DNA of 64,000 bases from assembly GCF_000002875.2 (NCBI RefSeq), contig NC_009414.2, positions 1,132,155-1,196,154 on the forward strand. Direction: 5' to 3'. The translations under genes and the position numbers were made by a program. Positions 48,870 to 59,600 of the stretch are shown here, one piece after another. The notes under the pieces are model-generated. The model did no database searches and was not told where the DNA came from. It saw nothing but the letters and a program-made list of their open reading frames with translations. Position 1 is the stretch's first letter; every line of letters starts with the position of its first letter. Source of the DNA: Leishmania infantum JPCM5. Lineage: Eukaryota > Euglenozoa > Kinetoplastea > Trypanosomatida > Trypanosomatidae.

Positions 48870-51800
48870 TGCGGAAAGTGCTGCCTACCTGCAGGGCTAA
48901 CGGTTGTGAATGAGAGAGATGAAAAAGTGAAAAGGAGTCCATCAAGTGGGAAAAAGGGTTTCATCAAGATCCAGCATGAGAAAAGTCGGCTAATGACTCG
49001 GCGATGAATGCGGCACGATTTCCTTCTTCATCGGACAACCAGCACAGCTTTGTACCAAAACGGCGGCACCACTCCCTGGACGGGGCGGTATTTGCAAGAC
49101 TTGAAATGCTTAACCGGTGGTGACTGGGAGTGATAAACATCAAGCAAATCTTTTTTTTTCACGTGCACTATGGAAACTGCAAAAAGTGTGTGAAAAAATG
49201 CGCGGACGGTTCTGAGAAGAGAAACGAAATTAGATCGGCATTGCCAGAGATGTTCAGAACGCCGAAGTTCTTCTTGTCGTCAGTGAGGGCTGCGTGAGAA
49301 GCACGAGGAGTGGAGACAAAGTGGAGGGGGGGGGCTTTGGCCACAACTGTACCTGCACACCTTTGCTTCCCGACGATCTAGCCATATGAGAAGGCTGATG
49401 AGTAAATGCGAGCCGAAGGAAATTTGCCCTCCCCCCCAACTTCTCAGCATGATTCATTTTAGCTGCTAATGAGTTCCTCTGCCTTGCAGTTTGCTGACAA
49501 ATGTACCAGTGCACGTATCGCCAATCCATTAACGTACGCACGTTGGAAGTGCTGCACCTTGCACAATCTCTGTTTGTCTGGTGAAGTTCGACGTCAAACA
49601 TGGTGCTTGTTGCACGCTGCTTTCGGCGACTCGGCTCACCGGTATCAGTTCGAGGGCAGAAGCTGTATATGCATCAGCCTGTTGATTGTGAGAAGCGAGA
49701 GGTGATTCTTTGCCGATTCGAACGTGAGAAAAGCAACTTTTTATGCTGGAGAATCTGCTCCTCCTCTTTGTTGTCTTCGATGTCACACGCGCATTCTTTC
49801 ATTCGTCTCAAGTACTGTAATTTCTCTTTGCTTGCAGTCCACGCTTATAAGTGCACTGAAGCTACTCGATTCAGGATCACTTATCTGTAGCAGGAAGGCT
49901 TCCCGGCTTTTCATGCTTTATACTTGCTTGACGAAACGTAGTGCGAATAGTCTGAGTCCTTGAACTGTAGAGACTCCAGGATGCGCTGTTTCGAGTCCCC
50001 CGGTCTGCGTATTCTTTTTGCATGCATGCTGTTTTCCAGCATTTAGAATTCGCAGGCTTATTGTGCTGATCCCCATCCGAGCGAGGATCAGTTTCGCACG
50101 AGTTTTTAGATCTGATAAATACACCATCACTTCTCTGCTTTTTCGCTGTTTTGCTTTTCTTCATTGTTTTTTGTTGTCGTAGATTAAGTTTGTGTTGTAG
50201 GTCCAGGACCGTCCAGTGTCGGGGCGTATTCTTGTCTTGACACTCTAAAAGTATTGACTGATCGTTTTCCTCTTACTACACTAAACTGCCCTTCAGTGAT
50301 TTTTTTGGGAGACGGGTTACACAAACGAAAGAAAAAGCGCTGTGGCTGCTTCCTGGTGCACCAGAACGCTATCAGGTGTAGTCGACGTGACTTTTACTAA
50401 GCCGTTGAGATAGAGAAGCATGATAGTGGGCACACAACGTTCTGTTGCTATATCGAATATCACATTCTTTTCCTGTATGTGTGTGTGTCAATGTGTTGTC
50501 TTACTTTAGGGCTATCTAATCGTTGAAGTGCAGAGTTACTTGTATTTCGATAATGCGGGAAGGCAATAATTAGGGGGTGTTGTAGCTCATACCGCCATGA
50601 GCGGCTATGCAGATAAAGGCTGCTCGACCACGCACATGTTGTGTGTTGTTGCGTACTTCAAAAAGTATGCGTGAGGTTGCTCTTGGCTCCAAAGTGTTCT
50701 TCTACAGCTGTGTGTGTACCTCGCCCTCTGTGAAAGTGTTGCCGTCACTTCGTTGACAAGAGTCACCTGCAATGGTTTTCCTTTCGCGTAGCCTTTCGTA
50801 CTCGCCGCAAGTTAGGAGCGCACATTCTATCGTCTAATAATCGAAAGCACATGGCTTGCACGCTACGCTTCAGATTCACGAGAGGATGCACGTGTCGCGC
50901 TGTCTCGAAGGTACCGTTCCCTTGTACTTTTCAAATTTGCAGTGTTGTTCTCAGGTGCGTGCTTTTTTAGGACTAAAACGATTTCGAGAAGAGCATCTTT
51001 TTTTTTTTCCGTCGCCTGATGCCGAAGAATGAGTGATGATTGTCCACTTGAAACAAGGTCGTGGCTGCACGTCAGGAGCCAGTTTGCTTCTCACAATATG
51101 AAATAATAAGAACCATCCTCTTGAACTGATTCTTTTCGTGGAGTCTTGCCCGCGCAACCTTGACCAGCTCCCTGAAACATCTTTCCTGTGTATTGTTTTG
51201 TTGATCTCCTGGATGTTATGCATTCGAGTGGAAGCCCTTTGCTGAAGCGGCTTTGCGCGGCTCGGCGAGTGTTTCTCGCGGGAAAGAGTCTTTCAAAGTG
51301 CCCCTTTGATGCGCACCAAGCTTTGAACGCCTAATTAGCGTTATTACCCCGCTCCCATAACTTTCATGATGAGGCCTGAGTGCTGTAGTTCATATACCCT
51401 TGCTGTCCTGCGCAGCAGCACGAGTTTCTGCTTGCTGTGCTTTTATCGTGCGCGTTTGTTTTCACACAGCTGTATTTCACTCGGGGTATTGCGGCGTGGG
51501 AGAACTGGAAGCGAATGCCGGAATGCCGATGTTGGATTCCTTAAACGCATAGGCATTTTGTTCGTGTGCCTGTGCTTGTGTGGCTACTGTCATTTGGAGA
51601 CACGAAGGAAACCGTATGCTGGCCTCGTGGATTGATGCATTTGATGTTCAGACGCTATGCAGCCTTTTTCCGCGTTTTTGTTTACATGTGTCATCGGTCT
51701 TCTCTGAGATGTTAGGTTCAGACTTGTTTGCTGCCTGAAGTTGCCCAGGGAGTCTGCGCTGTCGTCGAATCAGTGAAAAGAACTCTACTTTTGCTGGATA

Positions 51801-52669
51801 TTCTCTCCTTGACGCGGAAGAGCGAATTTTAGAGCCTATTTAGAGTGGCTTTCAATTCATCGCTGCTACCTCTCGCAGTAAAGGACGACGGCACACACCG
51901 GTCTTAAATCTCGAAAAAAAAAAACGTCTGTATATGACTACATGCAAATACTTATGCAGCGCCCCTGAACAACTTTTTCTACCCCCCTTTTTTTCTTCTG
52001 CTAACGGGGTTTCTATACTTGCGTGCCTTGTGACAGGTCTCAGGTTTTGTATGCAGGATATTTAGGGGACCCTCGAGTTCGATTCCTATGGCAATAGTGT
52101 TTTTTAAATCGTACATCAATGTCGGTGCCCTTTGAATTTAACTCTGTTTACTTGCTTTATCGCCACTTTTTTTTTGTCTCCGTTGGCTAAACTTCGTGTA
52201 CATGGGGCTTTCTCACCTACAGCGAGTGAGCGGCACACAATCTCAAGTGCTTGTACTACTGCTCTGTGCTACACGTGCAGGATTCGAGGACGCGCTATTA
52301 TAACTTCTAGTTGCTTGCGTCTCGAAGTTCCGTATGTGGAACAAACAAAATGAACCCAATGCTGGTGGCAACACCGGTCTTTGAAAGAAGCGGAAGTGTG
52401 TCAGGTGATTGGCGACTTGTGATTTGCTCGCCTTCCTTCCTGAAAGCTTTAGGGGTCCTCAAATATCGTCATCACTTGTGTCTTAGGTTTATGTTGGCAC
52501 AGATGAACTTGTTTTGCCGTAGTTTGCACTTTCACACGCTCGGCGTCTACATCATCGCTTCTTTTTTAGTGGTTCTCTGGCATTCTGTACGCAATACCGT
52601 CTAATCTTCTTTCGTCTCGCTGATCTTTGTGGCTCCGATGCTTTCCCTTTTCCTTCATTTTTGTGCTTG

Positions 52670-52692
52670 CACACACACACACACACACACAC
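52670..52692. repeat. (CA)n microsatellite upstream of GluRS
   Basis: About eleven CA units directly after a pyrimidine tract (52640-52669) and before the first AG, so it sits between the splicing tract and the likely acceptor. Confidence 0.88.
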
Positions 52693-52702
52693 ATACACGA
52701 AC

Positions 52703-52704
52703 AG
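52703..52704 (+). promoter_or_regulatory. Candidate trans-splice acceptor for GluRS
   Basis: First AG after the pyrimidine tract and CA repeat; gives a 36-nt 5' UTR. Other AGs at 52719-52720 and, inside the frame, at 52744-52745 and 52747-52748 could serve as alternatives. Confidence 0.4.
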
Positions 52705-52740
52705 AACAACGAACACTAAGTTGCATATACCAAAGGATTC

Positions 52741-54525
52741 ATGAGAAGATTTCTACCTATGCATATGTTAGTCAATATCCACTTGAAGGCTCTAACACTG
52801 AGCAACACCTACTTTACAACAGCTCCGCAACGTGAGGAAAATGAGAAGCTGCAGCTCTCTAATGCTGAGAAGGGTAAGGTGGTGACCCGCTTCCCCCCAG
52901 AGGCTAGCGGGTTCCTGCATATCGGCCATGCGAAAGCTGCGCTGATCAACCGCATGCTGGCGGACGCGTATGAGGGAAAGATGCTTTTCCGCTTCGATGA
53001 CACAAATCCATCGAAGGAAAAGGAGCACTTTGAGGTTGCCATCGAGGAGGATCTCAAGACACTAGGTGTGCGGTACGATTTCGGGCCAACATACTCGTCG
53101 GACTACTTTGATCTGATGTTCGAGAAGGCGGAGGACATGATCAAGCGTGGATTGGCGTACTGTGATAAGACACCGCGGGAGGAGATGCAGAAGTGCCGCT
53201 TCAACGGTATTCCGACAAAGTACCGCGATGCGTCTGTGGAGGAGAACATGCGCCTGTGGAGGGAGATGAAGAAGGGCACTGAGGAAGGCCAGATCACGTG
53301 CCTTCGTGCTAAGGTGTCCATTGACGACCCCAACAAGGCGATGCGGGACCCCGTCATGTACCGCGTGAGCATGACCCCGCACGCCCGCCACGGGACGAAG
53401 CAAGTGGCGTACCCGACCTATGACTTCTGCTGTCCTCTTGTCGACTCGGTTGAGGGTGTAACCCATGCTCTTCGCACAAATGAGTATCACGACCGCAATG
53501 CCCAGTACTACTGGTTTTGCGACGCTATGGGGATCCGCAAGCCGACCATTGAGGACTTCTCGCGACTCAATATGGAGTACTCGGTAATGTCAAAGCGAAT
53601 GCTAACAAAACTGGTGGACACGCATGTGGTGGACGGGTGGGATGACCCGCGGCTCCCGACGGTGCGCGCACTAGTTCGCCGTGGTATGCAGATTGAGGCG
53701 CTTCGCCAGTTTGTGGCGGAGCAAGGCATGTCGAAGAGCGTGAACTTCATGGAGTGGTCGAAGATCTGGTACTTTAATGCACAGATTCTAGACCCCACAA
53801 GCCCCCGCTACACGGTGGTGTCGAACACGCTGAAGGTCCGCTGCACTGTGGAGGGGCAGAGACATATGGAAGCTGAAAAGAAGCCGCTCCACAAGAAGGA
53901 CTCCAGCATGGGCGAGAAGACGTATTACAAGTCAGATATTATCTTTTTGGACGCTGAGGACGTGGTGCTCATCAAAGACGGTGACGAGGTGACGCTGATG
54001 GACTGGGGCAACGCATACGTCAAGGACATAAAGCGTCCGAGCGCTGATGCTCTGCCTACTGAGGCCACGATCGTTCTGCACCCAGAGGGAGATGTCAAGA
54101 AGACGAAGTTCAAGCTCACGTGGGTGCCGGAGAGCGACAAGGCGGTGATTTTGACACTGAACGAGTACGATAATCTGTTGACCAAGAAGAAACCGGACCC
54201 AGAGGAGAGCATTGATGACATCATTGCTCCCGTTTCTCGCTACTCACAGGAGGTTATTGGCGAGGAGGCGCTGTCGGTGGTGAAGAAGGGTGACATTGTC
54301 CAGCTGGAGCGCCGCGGCTACTACATCGTCGACGACGACAAGGCGGAGAAGAAGGTGCTCATCTCAATCCCGGATGGCCGCGACAAAGTGAACCATCTTT
54401 CTGCGAAGGCGCAGTACCTGAAGACACTGCCGAAGAAGGCGTCCGCCGCCGACGAGCTGGCGGCCAAGCGTGCAGCTAAGGCAGCGAAGAAGGCGGCTCA
54501 GAAGGCAGCGGCGAAGAGCAGCTAG
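52741..54525 (+). CDS. GluRS: Glutamyl-tRNA synthetase
   Basis: Class Ib synthetase of the eukaryotic (GlxRS) type that charges tRNA-Glu. Seen in 594 residues: TRFPPEASGFLHIGHAK with HIGH at 60-63, the block MLFRFDDTNP (81-90), GVTHALRTNEYHDRN, and the KMSKS equivalent VMSKR (282-286). A beta-barrel anticodon-binding domain follows (about 320-540), then a Lys/Ala-rich tail (AAKRAAKAAKKAAQKAAAK). The N-terminal GST-like domain of many eukaryotic GluRS is absent. The first 30 residues (MRRFLPMHMLVNIHLKALTL...) contain no acidic residue and could be a mitochondrial leader; Mets at 1, 7 and 9 are all ATG. It is the first gene of the plus-strand array. The fold and substrate class are certain; Glu over Gln is favoured by the overall match. 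Confidence 0.94.
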   Translation: MRRFLPMHMLVNIHLKALTLSNTYFTTAPQREENEKLQLSNAEKGKVVTRFPPEASGFLHIGHAKAALINRMLADAYEGKMLFRFDDTNPSKEKEHFEVAIEEDLKTLGVRYDFGPTYSSDYFDLMFEKAEDMIKRGLAYCDKTPREEMQKCRFNGIPTKYRDASVEENMRLWREMKKGTEEGQITCLRAKVSIDDPNKAMRDPVMYRVSMTPHARHGTKQVAYPTYDFCCPLVDSVEGVTHALRTNEYHDRNAQYYWFCDAMGIRKPTIEDFSRLNMEYSVMSKRMLTKLVDTHVVDGWDDPRLPTVRALVRRGMQIEALRQFVAEQGMSKSVNFMEWSKIWYFNAQILDPTSPRYTVVSNTLKVRCTVEGQRHMEAEKKPLHKKDSSMGEKTYYKSDIIFLDAEDVVLIKDGDEVTLMDWGNAYVKDIKRPSADALPTEATIVLHPEGDVKKTKFKLTWVPESDKAVILTLNEYDNLLTKKKPDPEESIDDIIAPVSRYSQEVIGEEALSVVKKGDIVQLERRGYYIVDDDKAEKKVLISIPDGRDKVNHLSAKAQYLKTLPKKASAADELAAKRAAKAAKKAAQKAAAKSS

Positions 54526-55492
54526 CGAGGCTCGAGAGCACGTGTATTTTTTTTTTTCGCATGCACGAGTCTCTGTCGTGCTCCACAAAACGTGTCGTTA
54601 CCTGAAAGCCGTTCATGTAACTGTTGTCTTGTGTCTTTTGGTGGCTCAGGCGGGGCCGAGGCTCCCTCGTTGGTGACTCTGAAACGGGAGGAAGGTTAAA
54701 TGGAGTCAAAGAGGTGCTTGTGGCGCTCTTGAAGTGATGGTCTTGCCCACGAGCAGCGACGGTTTGCCTTTTTCTCCCTTTCGCCATCACCCGCCATCGC
54801 TCTAAGTCTGTCTCCTCGTGCTCATGCCGTTCACTCATTATGGTTAACTTTGAAAGTTTTTTTTTTAAACCCCGTGAAAGGCTGAAGGGAGGGAATCACA
54901 AGAGAGGGATGGGTTGGTAAAGCAAATGTTTAAGTTGCAGAGGCTTGCGTGTGTGTTTGTGCAAGCTGTTTTGCTTCCTTGAAGGTTTTTCTTTTTGTGA
55001 CCTTCCCTGACCGTCTCCGTTGTTTCTCTTTCCCGCGGACTTTTTCTTTTTCGCCTCAACGACGGCATCCCAAGACGCACGCATGCGCACGCAAGCAACG
55101 GCAAGCTGCAACCAACAGAAAAATACGTAAACAGGGAGAGGCATGGGAGGGCGTCAGTCCTTGTTGCGTGCGCATTCGTTGCGTTACCTTGAACCACCTG
55201 TTTCTCTATACGTTCGACCTGCTTTTCTTTGAGGGGTGATTTAAATGCACCGCGCTGCAAGGGCGCCATGACAGCTGGATGCACATGGCGTAGTGTTCCC
55301 ATGGTGCTGGCTTCTGGTCTGGCGTGGTCGAGCGAGAGCAGAGTCTGAATACTTCCTTTTCTTGCCACTCTTCTTCTTTCGTTTCTCCTTTTTTTTCTGT
55401 TTGTCGGGTGCCACGGCGACTGTGCCACGACCGTTAACACGAACCAGCTTCACACTATCGCACTTTGTGCGCCACAGACGCTCTGGCCAACA
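54526..55492. other. Intergenic region (0.97 kb)
   Basis: Spacer between GluRS and the helicase, pyrimidine-rich on the plus strand near its right end as expected before a trans-splice site. No gene seen. Confidence 0.6.
55446..55447 (+). promoter_or_regulatory. Candidate trans-splice acceptor for the DEAH helicase
   Basis: First AG after a long CT-rich tract (55351-55402); leaves a 5' UTR of about 45 nt. Confidence 0.5.
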
Positions 55493-58400
55493 ATGCCAAA
55501 GAAGGCGACGATATCATTTGCGGATCTCGGCCTCGGGACCCCGCTGCCCAGTGTTCTGGCGAAGTCCCGCGACGAGCGACGAAAGGAGCAGCGAGTCGAG
55601 AAAAAGGAGAGGAAAGAGCGCACACGCGAGGCTATGGCCGAGGTAGCGGCGGCGCGTGACATCGTGGAGCAGCACAAGCGCCTTGTCGAAGCGGAGACGG
55701 CGCAGGAGCGAAAGCTCAAAGAGATGCATAAGCGTGAGCTGCGAGTGGAGCATCTGAAGGCGCGCTGTGAGCGCGAGGAAAGCCAGAGGCAACACACCGC
55801 GCAGCTGCGCGTGACACAGGAGAAGATCATCACCGAGTTGAGGACGGCGCGGCGGGAAGAGGAGGCTGAGATGCAGCGGCTGCAGGCACTGCTAGAGCGT
55901 GAGACGGCAGAGAGGGCAAAGGTTGCGCCGGCCAATGTTCACATTGAGATTCACCGCACAGACGAGGTGAAGCAGCAGCGTGCTGGTCTGCCTGTTCTGC
56001 GCGAGGAGCAGCCGATCATGGAGGCCATCAACGAAACGCGCCGCACGTGCGTGTTGGTGTGTGGCGAGACGGGCAGCGGCAAGACAACCCAAATTCCGCA
56101 GTTTCTGTGGGAGGCGGGATACGGCCACCCAGAGGGCCACCTCTTCGGGAGGGAGGGCTGCATACTCGTCACGGAGCCCCGCCGTGTGGCTGCAGTGTCG
56201 ATGGCGCGGCGTGTGGCCGAGGAGCTCAACGTTTCCTTCGGGAAAGAGGTGTGCTACCACGTCCGGTACGATAACAACCTCTCTGACAAGTGCAGGCTGA
56301 AGTTTGCGACGGAGGGTATTGTGCTGAAGGAAATCCAGTCCGACTTTCTTCTTCGCAAGTACAGCGTCATCGTGATTGATGAAGCACACGAGCGCAGTAT
56401 CTCGTGTGACATCCTGATTGGGCTGCTTTCTCGCATCGTGCCGCTGCGCAATGACATGTTTGAAGAGGAGCTGCGCAAGCATCACGGCGACGTGGACAAG
56501 ACGTGCATTAAACCACTCAAGCTTGTCATCATGTCTGCCACCATGCGTATTACAGACTTCAAGGATAACCGGACACTTTTTCCCATTACACCGCCGCTCA
56601 TCAACATCGAGGCGCGCCGATACCCTGTCACGAACCACTTTGCCCGACGCACGGAGCTGAAGGAGTACGTGGACCAGGCATTCAACAAGGTACGCCAGAT
56701 GCACAAGAAGCTGCCGCCAGGTGGCATTTTGGTGTTTGTGTGCACCCAGCAGGAGATCGAGGATCTGTGTGGCCGTCTGCGTCGGCACTACGCGGCGACA
56801 AAGATCGAGTACTATGACAACGCCTACTCAAAACACCGGCTTCTGACCGGACGGAGCCAGGAGGAGACGGCTGCGGCGTCGAGCGACAGCGAAGGCGGCG
56901 GCGTTGCCACCGCAGAGGAGGCGGAGGAAAAGGACGAGTACGGCCTTCACACGACAGACTACGCCCTCGACGACGAGAACGTGACTTGCGGCAACTCGAA
57001 GGAGATCGAAACCGTGCACGAGGGACGACTGCGACGATCTCCCCAGCCAAGCGGCGGAAGGGGCAAGTACCCCCGCGGTGAGGCGGGTGCGCGGCTAGCC
57101 GGCAGGGATCACTGGGGTCGTAGCGACGAGCACAGTGCCGCTGCCGCAGAGGGGTTGACGACTTTTCCAGGCGACGAGGAACAGGAGGAAGAGGTCAACG
57201 GGGAGTTGAACACCCTCCACGTTCTCCCGCTTTACGCGCTTCTCGACTTTCAAAAGCAACAAGAGGTTTTCAAGCCACCGCCTAAAGGCACTCGCCTCTG
57301 CGTTGTCGCCACCAACGTGGCCGAGACGTCCATCACAATTCCAAATATCAAGTATGTGGTGGATGCTGGGCGGGCTAAGTCCAAGGTGATTGACGAGGAG
57401 ACCAAGGCGAGCTGCTTCCGAATCGAGTGGACAAGCCAGGCTTCCGCCGAGCAGCGCAGCGGCCGCGCAGGCCGTGTGGGGCCGGGACACTGCTACCGAC
57501 TCTACAGCACCGCAGTGTACGCAAACTTGATGGCGAAGCACGGAGACCCAGAAGTGCTTCGCACCCCGCTCGATTCCGTCGTTCTTCTAATGAAGCACAT
57601 TGGGGTGAAGAACGTCGGTGGCTTTCCGTTTCCGTCGCCACCGCGGGAGTCGGACTTGAAGGCTGCCCTGCAGCACCTCAGTGTCATTGGCGCCCTCGAC
57701 GCAGCGAACAACTACAACATTACCAAGCTGGGTCGGCAGCTGGTTGCGTACCCGGTGCCGCCACGATTTGCGCGGGCTCTTCTCGAGGTGCTGCAGCAAC
57801 AGAAGGCGCGATCCGCTGACGTGCAAGACATGGTTGCTGCCATCGTCGCAGTGGCCACGACGACGACCAACGTCTTTACGGGAGAGGGCAATCAGCTCAA
57901 GGCGAGGAAGCTCAACGAGCTCGCCGACACTCCCACAGACCCTCGACAGGGGCGAATTCGCTCCTTGCTGAACCCTGGAAGCGACCTGGTCACTTACCTC
58001 AACGCATTCTATGCCTACCGCAGCGATCCGTGGCATAGCTGTGGCATGTTCTGCTTGGTTCAGAAGAGCATGCACGAGGCAAGGCTTCTATACACCCAGC
58101 TCCGCAGCCAGATGCGCCAGCACAACAAGGAGCAGGACGAGCTGGCCGACACCCTGGACGAAGGCGAGGCCTCCGTGCACGAAAAGAGTGAGCAAAAGAT
58201 CGGGAGCCATACCAGTGGTGGATGCCCTTTGTCAAAGGAGACGGAGCTGCTGCTGCGGCAGGTCTTCATTCCAGGGCTCATGGACCAAGTTGCGCGTCGC
58301 GCGACGGTGCACGAGTGCCGCTCACTCGGGGTGGAGTACAACGACAAGCGCGCTACCAAGACACCATATCTGGTGCTGGGTGTAAACCGCACTATCGCCT

Positions 58401-58582
58401 ACATTCACCCGACCAGTGCCGTGGCGCGCACGTTTCCGCCGCCGGAGTATGTGACATTTGGATTTCTGCAGAAAGTGCACCGTTCCGACACAAAAGTTGC
58501 ACAGGCCATGATGATGGGCGTTACGGTTGTGACGCCAGAGTGGCTGCGTGCCTACGGCTTCGAGGAGGAGGAGGGAGACTAG
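55493..58582 (+). CDS. DHX37: DEAH-box RNA helicase, DHX37/Dhr1-like (ribosome biogenesis)
   Basis: ATP-driven RNA helicase, 1029 residues. Motifs in order: I GETGSGKTT (191-199), Ia TEPRRVAA, II DEAH (296-299), III SAT (348-350), V VATNVAETSITIP (605-617) and VI QRSGRAGR (654-661), then winged-helix, ratchet and OB regions. The stretch VLPLYALL...FKPPPKGTRLCVV and the block GHCYRLYSTAVY match remembered DHX37/Dhr1 closely; Dhr1 removes U3 snoRNA from pre-ribosomes in the nucleolus. An acidic, poorly conserved insert (about 453-570) separates the two RecA domains, as in the Dhr1 group. The N-terminus is a charged coiled coil (about 25-140). ATG at 55493 gives MPKKATISFADLG. It sits second in the plus-strand array. 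Other DEAH members (DHX8, DHX15) fit less well. Confidence 0.9.
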   Translation: MPKKATISFADLGLGTPLPSVLAKSRDERRKEQRVEKKERKERTREAMAEVAAARDIVEQHKRLVEAETAQERKLKEMHKRELRVEHLKARCEREESQRQHTAQLRVTQEKIITELRTARREEEAEMQRLQALLERETAERAKVAPANVHIEIHRTDEVKQQRAGLPVLREEQPIMEAINETRRTCVLVCGETGSGKTTQIPQFLWEAGYGHPEGHLFGREGCILVTEPRRVAAVSMARRVAEELNVSFGKEVCYHVRYDNNLSDKCRLKFATEGIVLKEIQSDFLLRKYSVIVIDEAHERSISCDILIGLLSRIVPLRNDMFEEELRKHHGDVDKTCIKPLKLVIMSATMRITDFKDNRTLFPITPPLINIEARRYPVTNHFARRTELKEYVDQAFNKVRQMHKKLPPGGILVFVCTQQEIEDLCGRLRRHYAATKIEYYDNAYSKHRLLTGRSQEETAAASSDSEGGGVATAEEAEEKDEYGLHTTDYALDDENVTCGNSKEIETVHEGRLRRSPQPSGGRGKYPRGEAGARLAGRDHWGRSDEHSAAAAEGLTTFPGDEEQEEEVNGELNTLHVLPLYALLDFQKQQEVFKPPPKGTRLCVVATNVAETSITIPNIKYVVDAGRAKSKVIDEETKASCFRIEWTSQASAEQRSGRAGRVGPGHCYRLYSTAVYANLMAKHGDPEVLRTPLDSVVLLMKHIGVKNVGGFPFPSPPRESDLKAALQHLSVIGALDAANNYNITKLGRQLVAYPVPPRFARALLEVLQQQKARSADVQDMVAAIVAVATTTTNVFTGEGNQLKARKLNELADTPTDPRQGRIRSLLNPGSDLVTYLNAFYAYRSDPWHSCGMFCLVQKSMHEARLLYTQLRSQMRQHNKEQDELADTLDEGEASVHEKSEQKIGSHTSGGCPLSKETELLLRQVFIPGLMDQVARRATVHECRSLGVEYNDKRATKTPYLVLGVNRTIAYIHPTSAVARTFPPPEYVTFGFLQKVHRSDTKVAQAMMMGVTVVTPEWLRAYGFEEEEGD

Positions 58583-59600
58583 CAGCAGCAACACGTCAGC
58601 ACTTCTCTAGCGAGATCCACACATGCGTGTCTTTCTCGTCTTCTGTGTGGAGGCAGTGCCGCGTCTTGTATGCCCCTCTCCCCCAGCCGCGTTCTCCACC
58701 ACGGTGGCGTGATGCGCACCTCCTCGTAAAGTAGCTGGTCCTAAGAAGAAAAACACCTTCCCAGAGGACACGGTGCTATGCTGCAGGGCCATGGTGATGG
58801 GCGCAGTGATGATAGCGTGCGTATATCTTCTTTTGATGTTGACGGCGTGACGCCCCCCCTGTTTTTCCCTTTTCCTTTTCTCCCCCGCTGTTCGCCTGAC
58901 TTACCTGGCATTTAACGGACGATTAAGGCACGCCAGAGGTCATTACTCAATCAAATATAAATACACTCTCCCAGACAACACCCGTACAGATTCGCCGCTT
59001 CGTCTTTTAAATGCGCCAAAGCCTGGATGCCGCGCAGACAGAGAGAACATCACAGCGAAGCGCTCGCTCAAGTGCCACTCTTTCACGCTGGTGACTCCGC
59101 TGACTGCATCTGCGGTGAGGTCTTCGGTGCTTGTCAAGGCCCATCTACCGTTTGTTTCTACGGTCGGACATCTCCTAATGATGCACACGTCCTTCTCGCT
59201 ATGTCTTTTGTATCGGCTCTTGCTTTTTTTTCCGATCCTTATGTATTCTGCGCTCCGGCACACACAAACACACACATATATGGACACACATACACATTTG
59301 CAAATACACTTCGACACGCATTCCGCCCCTTGTTTGACCTCGCTATGAGTGCATCTCTTTGTTCGTTTGCTTCACGACTAAACTCGCTGGCATTTTCAGT
59401 CGTCGCGTTTCTCTCTGCCCCTCTCTCTGCGGGTGGTATTGTGCCCCTTCCTACATACTGCAGGAACAGAAAAGTGGTCTCACTGGCGTCCTTGCACACC
59501 AGAGGAGCCGCCGCCACACCCCCAGGAACACTTCCCACCCACCACTATTCCACATCAGAAGCAACACGCTGAGGCACCCCCACGCGCAAGGAGAGTCTAA
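58583..59600. other. Intergenic region (1.0 kb)
   Basis: Spacer before the ankyrin protein, with a CT-rich tract at about 59406-59430 and an acceptor AG at 59462-59463. CA tract near 59263-59276. No gene seen. Confidence 0.6.
59462..59463 (+). promoter_or_regulatory. Candidate trans-splice acceptor for the ankyrin protein
   Basis: CCCCTTCCTACATACTGCAG ends in AG here; leaves a 5' UTR of about 138 nt. Later AGs are possible. Confidence 0.4.

Larger units (their letters stand above)
48870..52740. promoter_or_regulatory. Divergent strand-switch region (putative bidirectional RNA polymerase II start region)
   Basis: All genes to the left run leftwards and all genes to the right run rightwards; this 3.9 kb gap has none with support. 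It is visibly richer in A/T and T-runs and has fewer GA/CA microsatellites than spacers inside the arrays. It contains a G-run (49327-49335), a 7-bp inverted repeat CACTCCC/GGGAGTG (49070-49076 and 49126-49132) and a 6-bp hairpin GCTCAT/ATGAGC (50585-50602). Known: in Leishmania, transcription of polycistronic units starts in divergent strand-switch regions marked by acetylated histone H3 and lacking classic promoters. That this one works so is inferred from gene direction. I see no tRNA gene in it. Confidence 0.8.

Noticed and set aside
49070..49132. 7-bp inverted repeat resembling a tRNA acceptor stem
   Set aside because: Only 63 nt long overall with no T-loop or D-loop sequence on either strand.
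52053..52095. tRNA-like B box (GTTCGATTCC) in the strand-switch region
   Set aside because: The flanking 5-nt arms do not pair as a T-stem and no A box or acceptor stem fits.
52347..52604. Small plus-strand frame (about 85 codons) just upstream of GluRS
   Set aside because: Hydrophobic end and AT-rich codons but no domain, and it lies in the switch region where chance frames of this size are expected.
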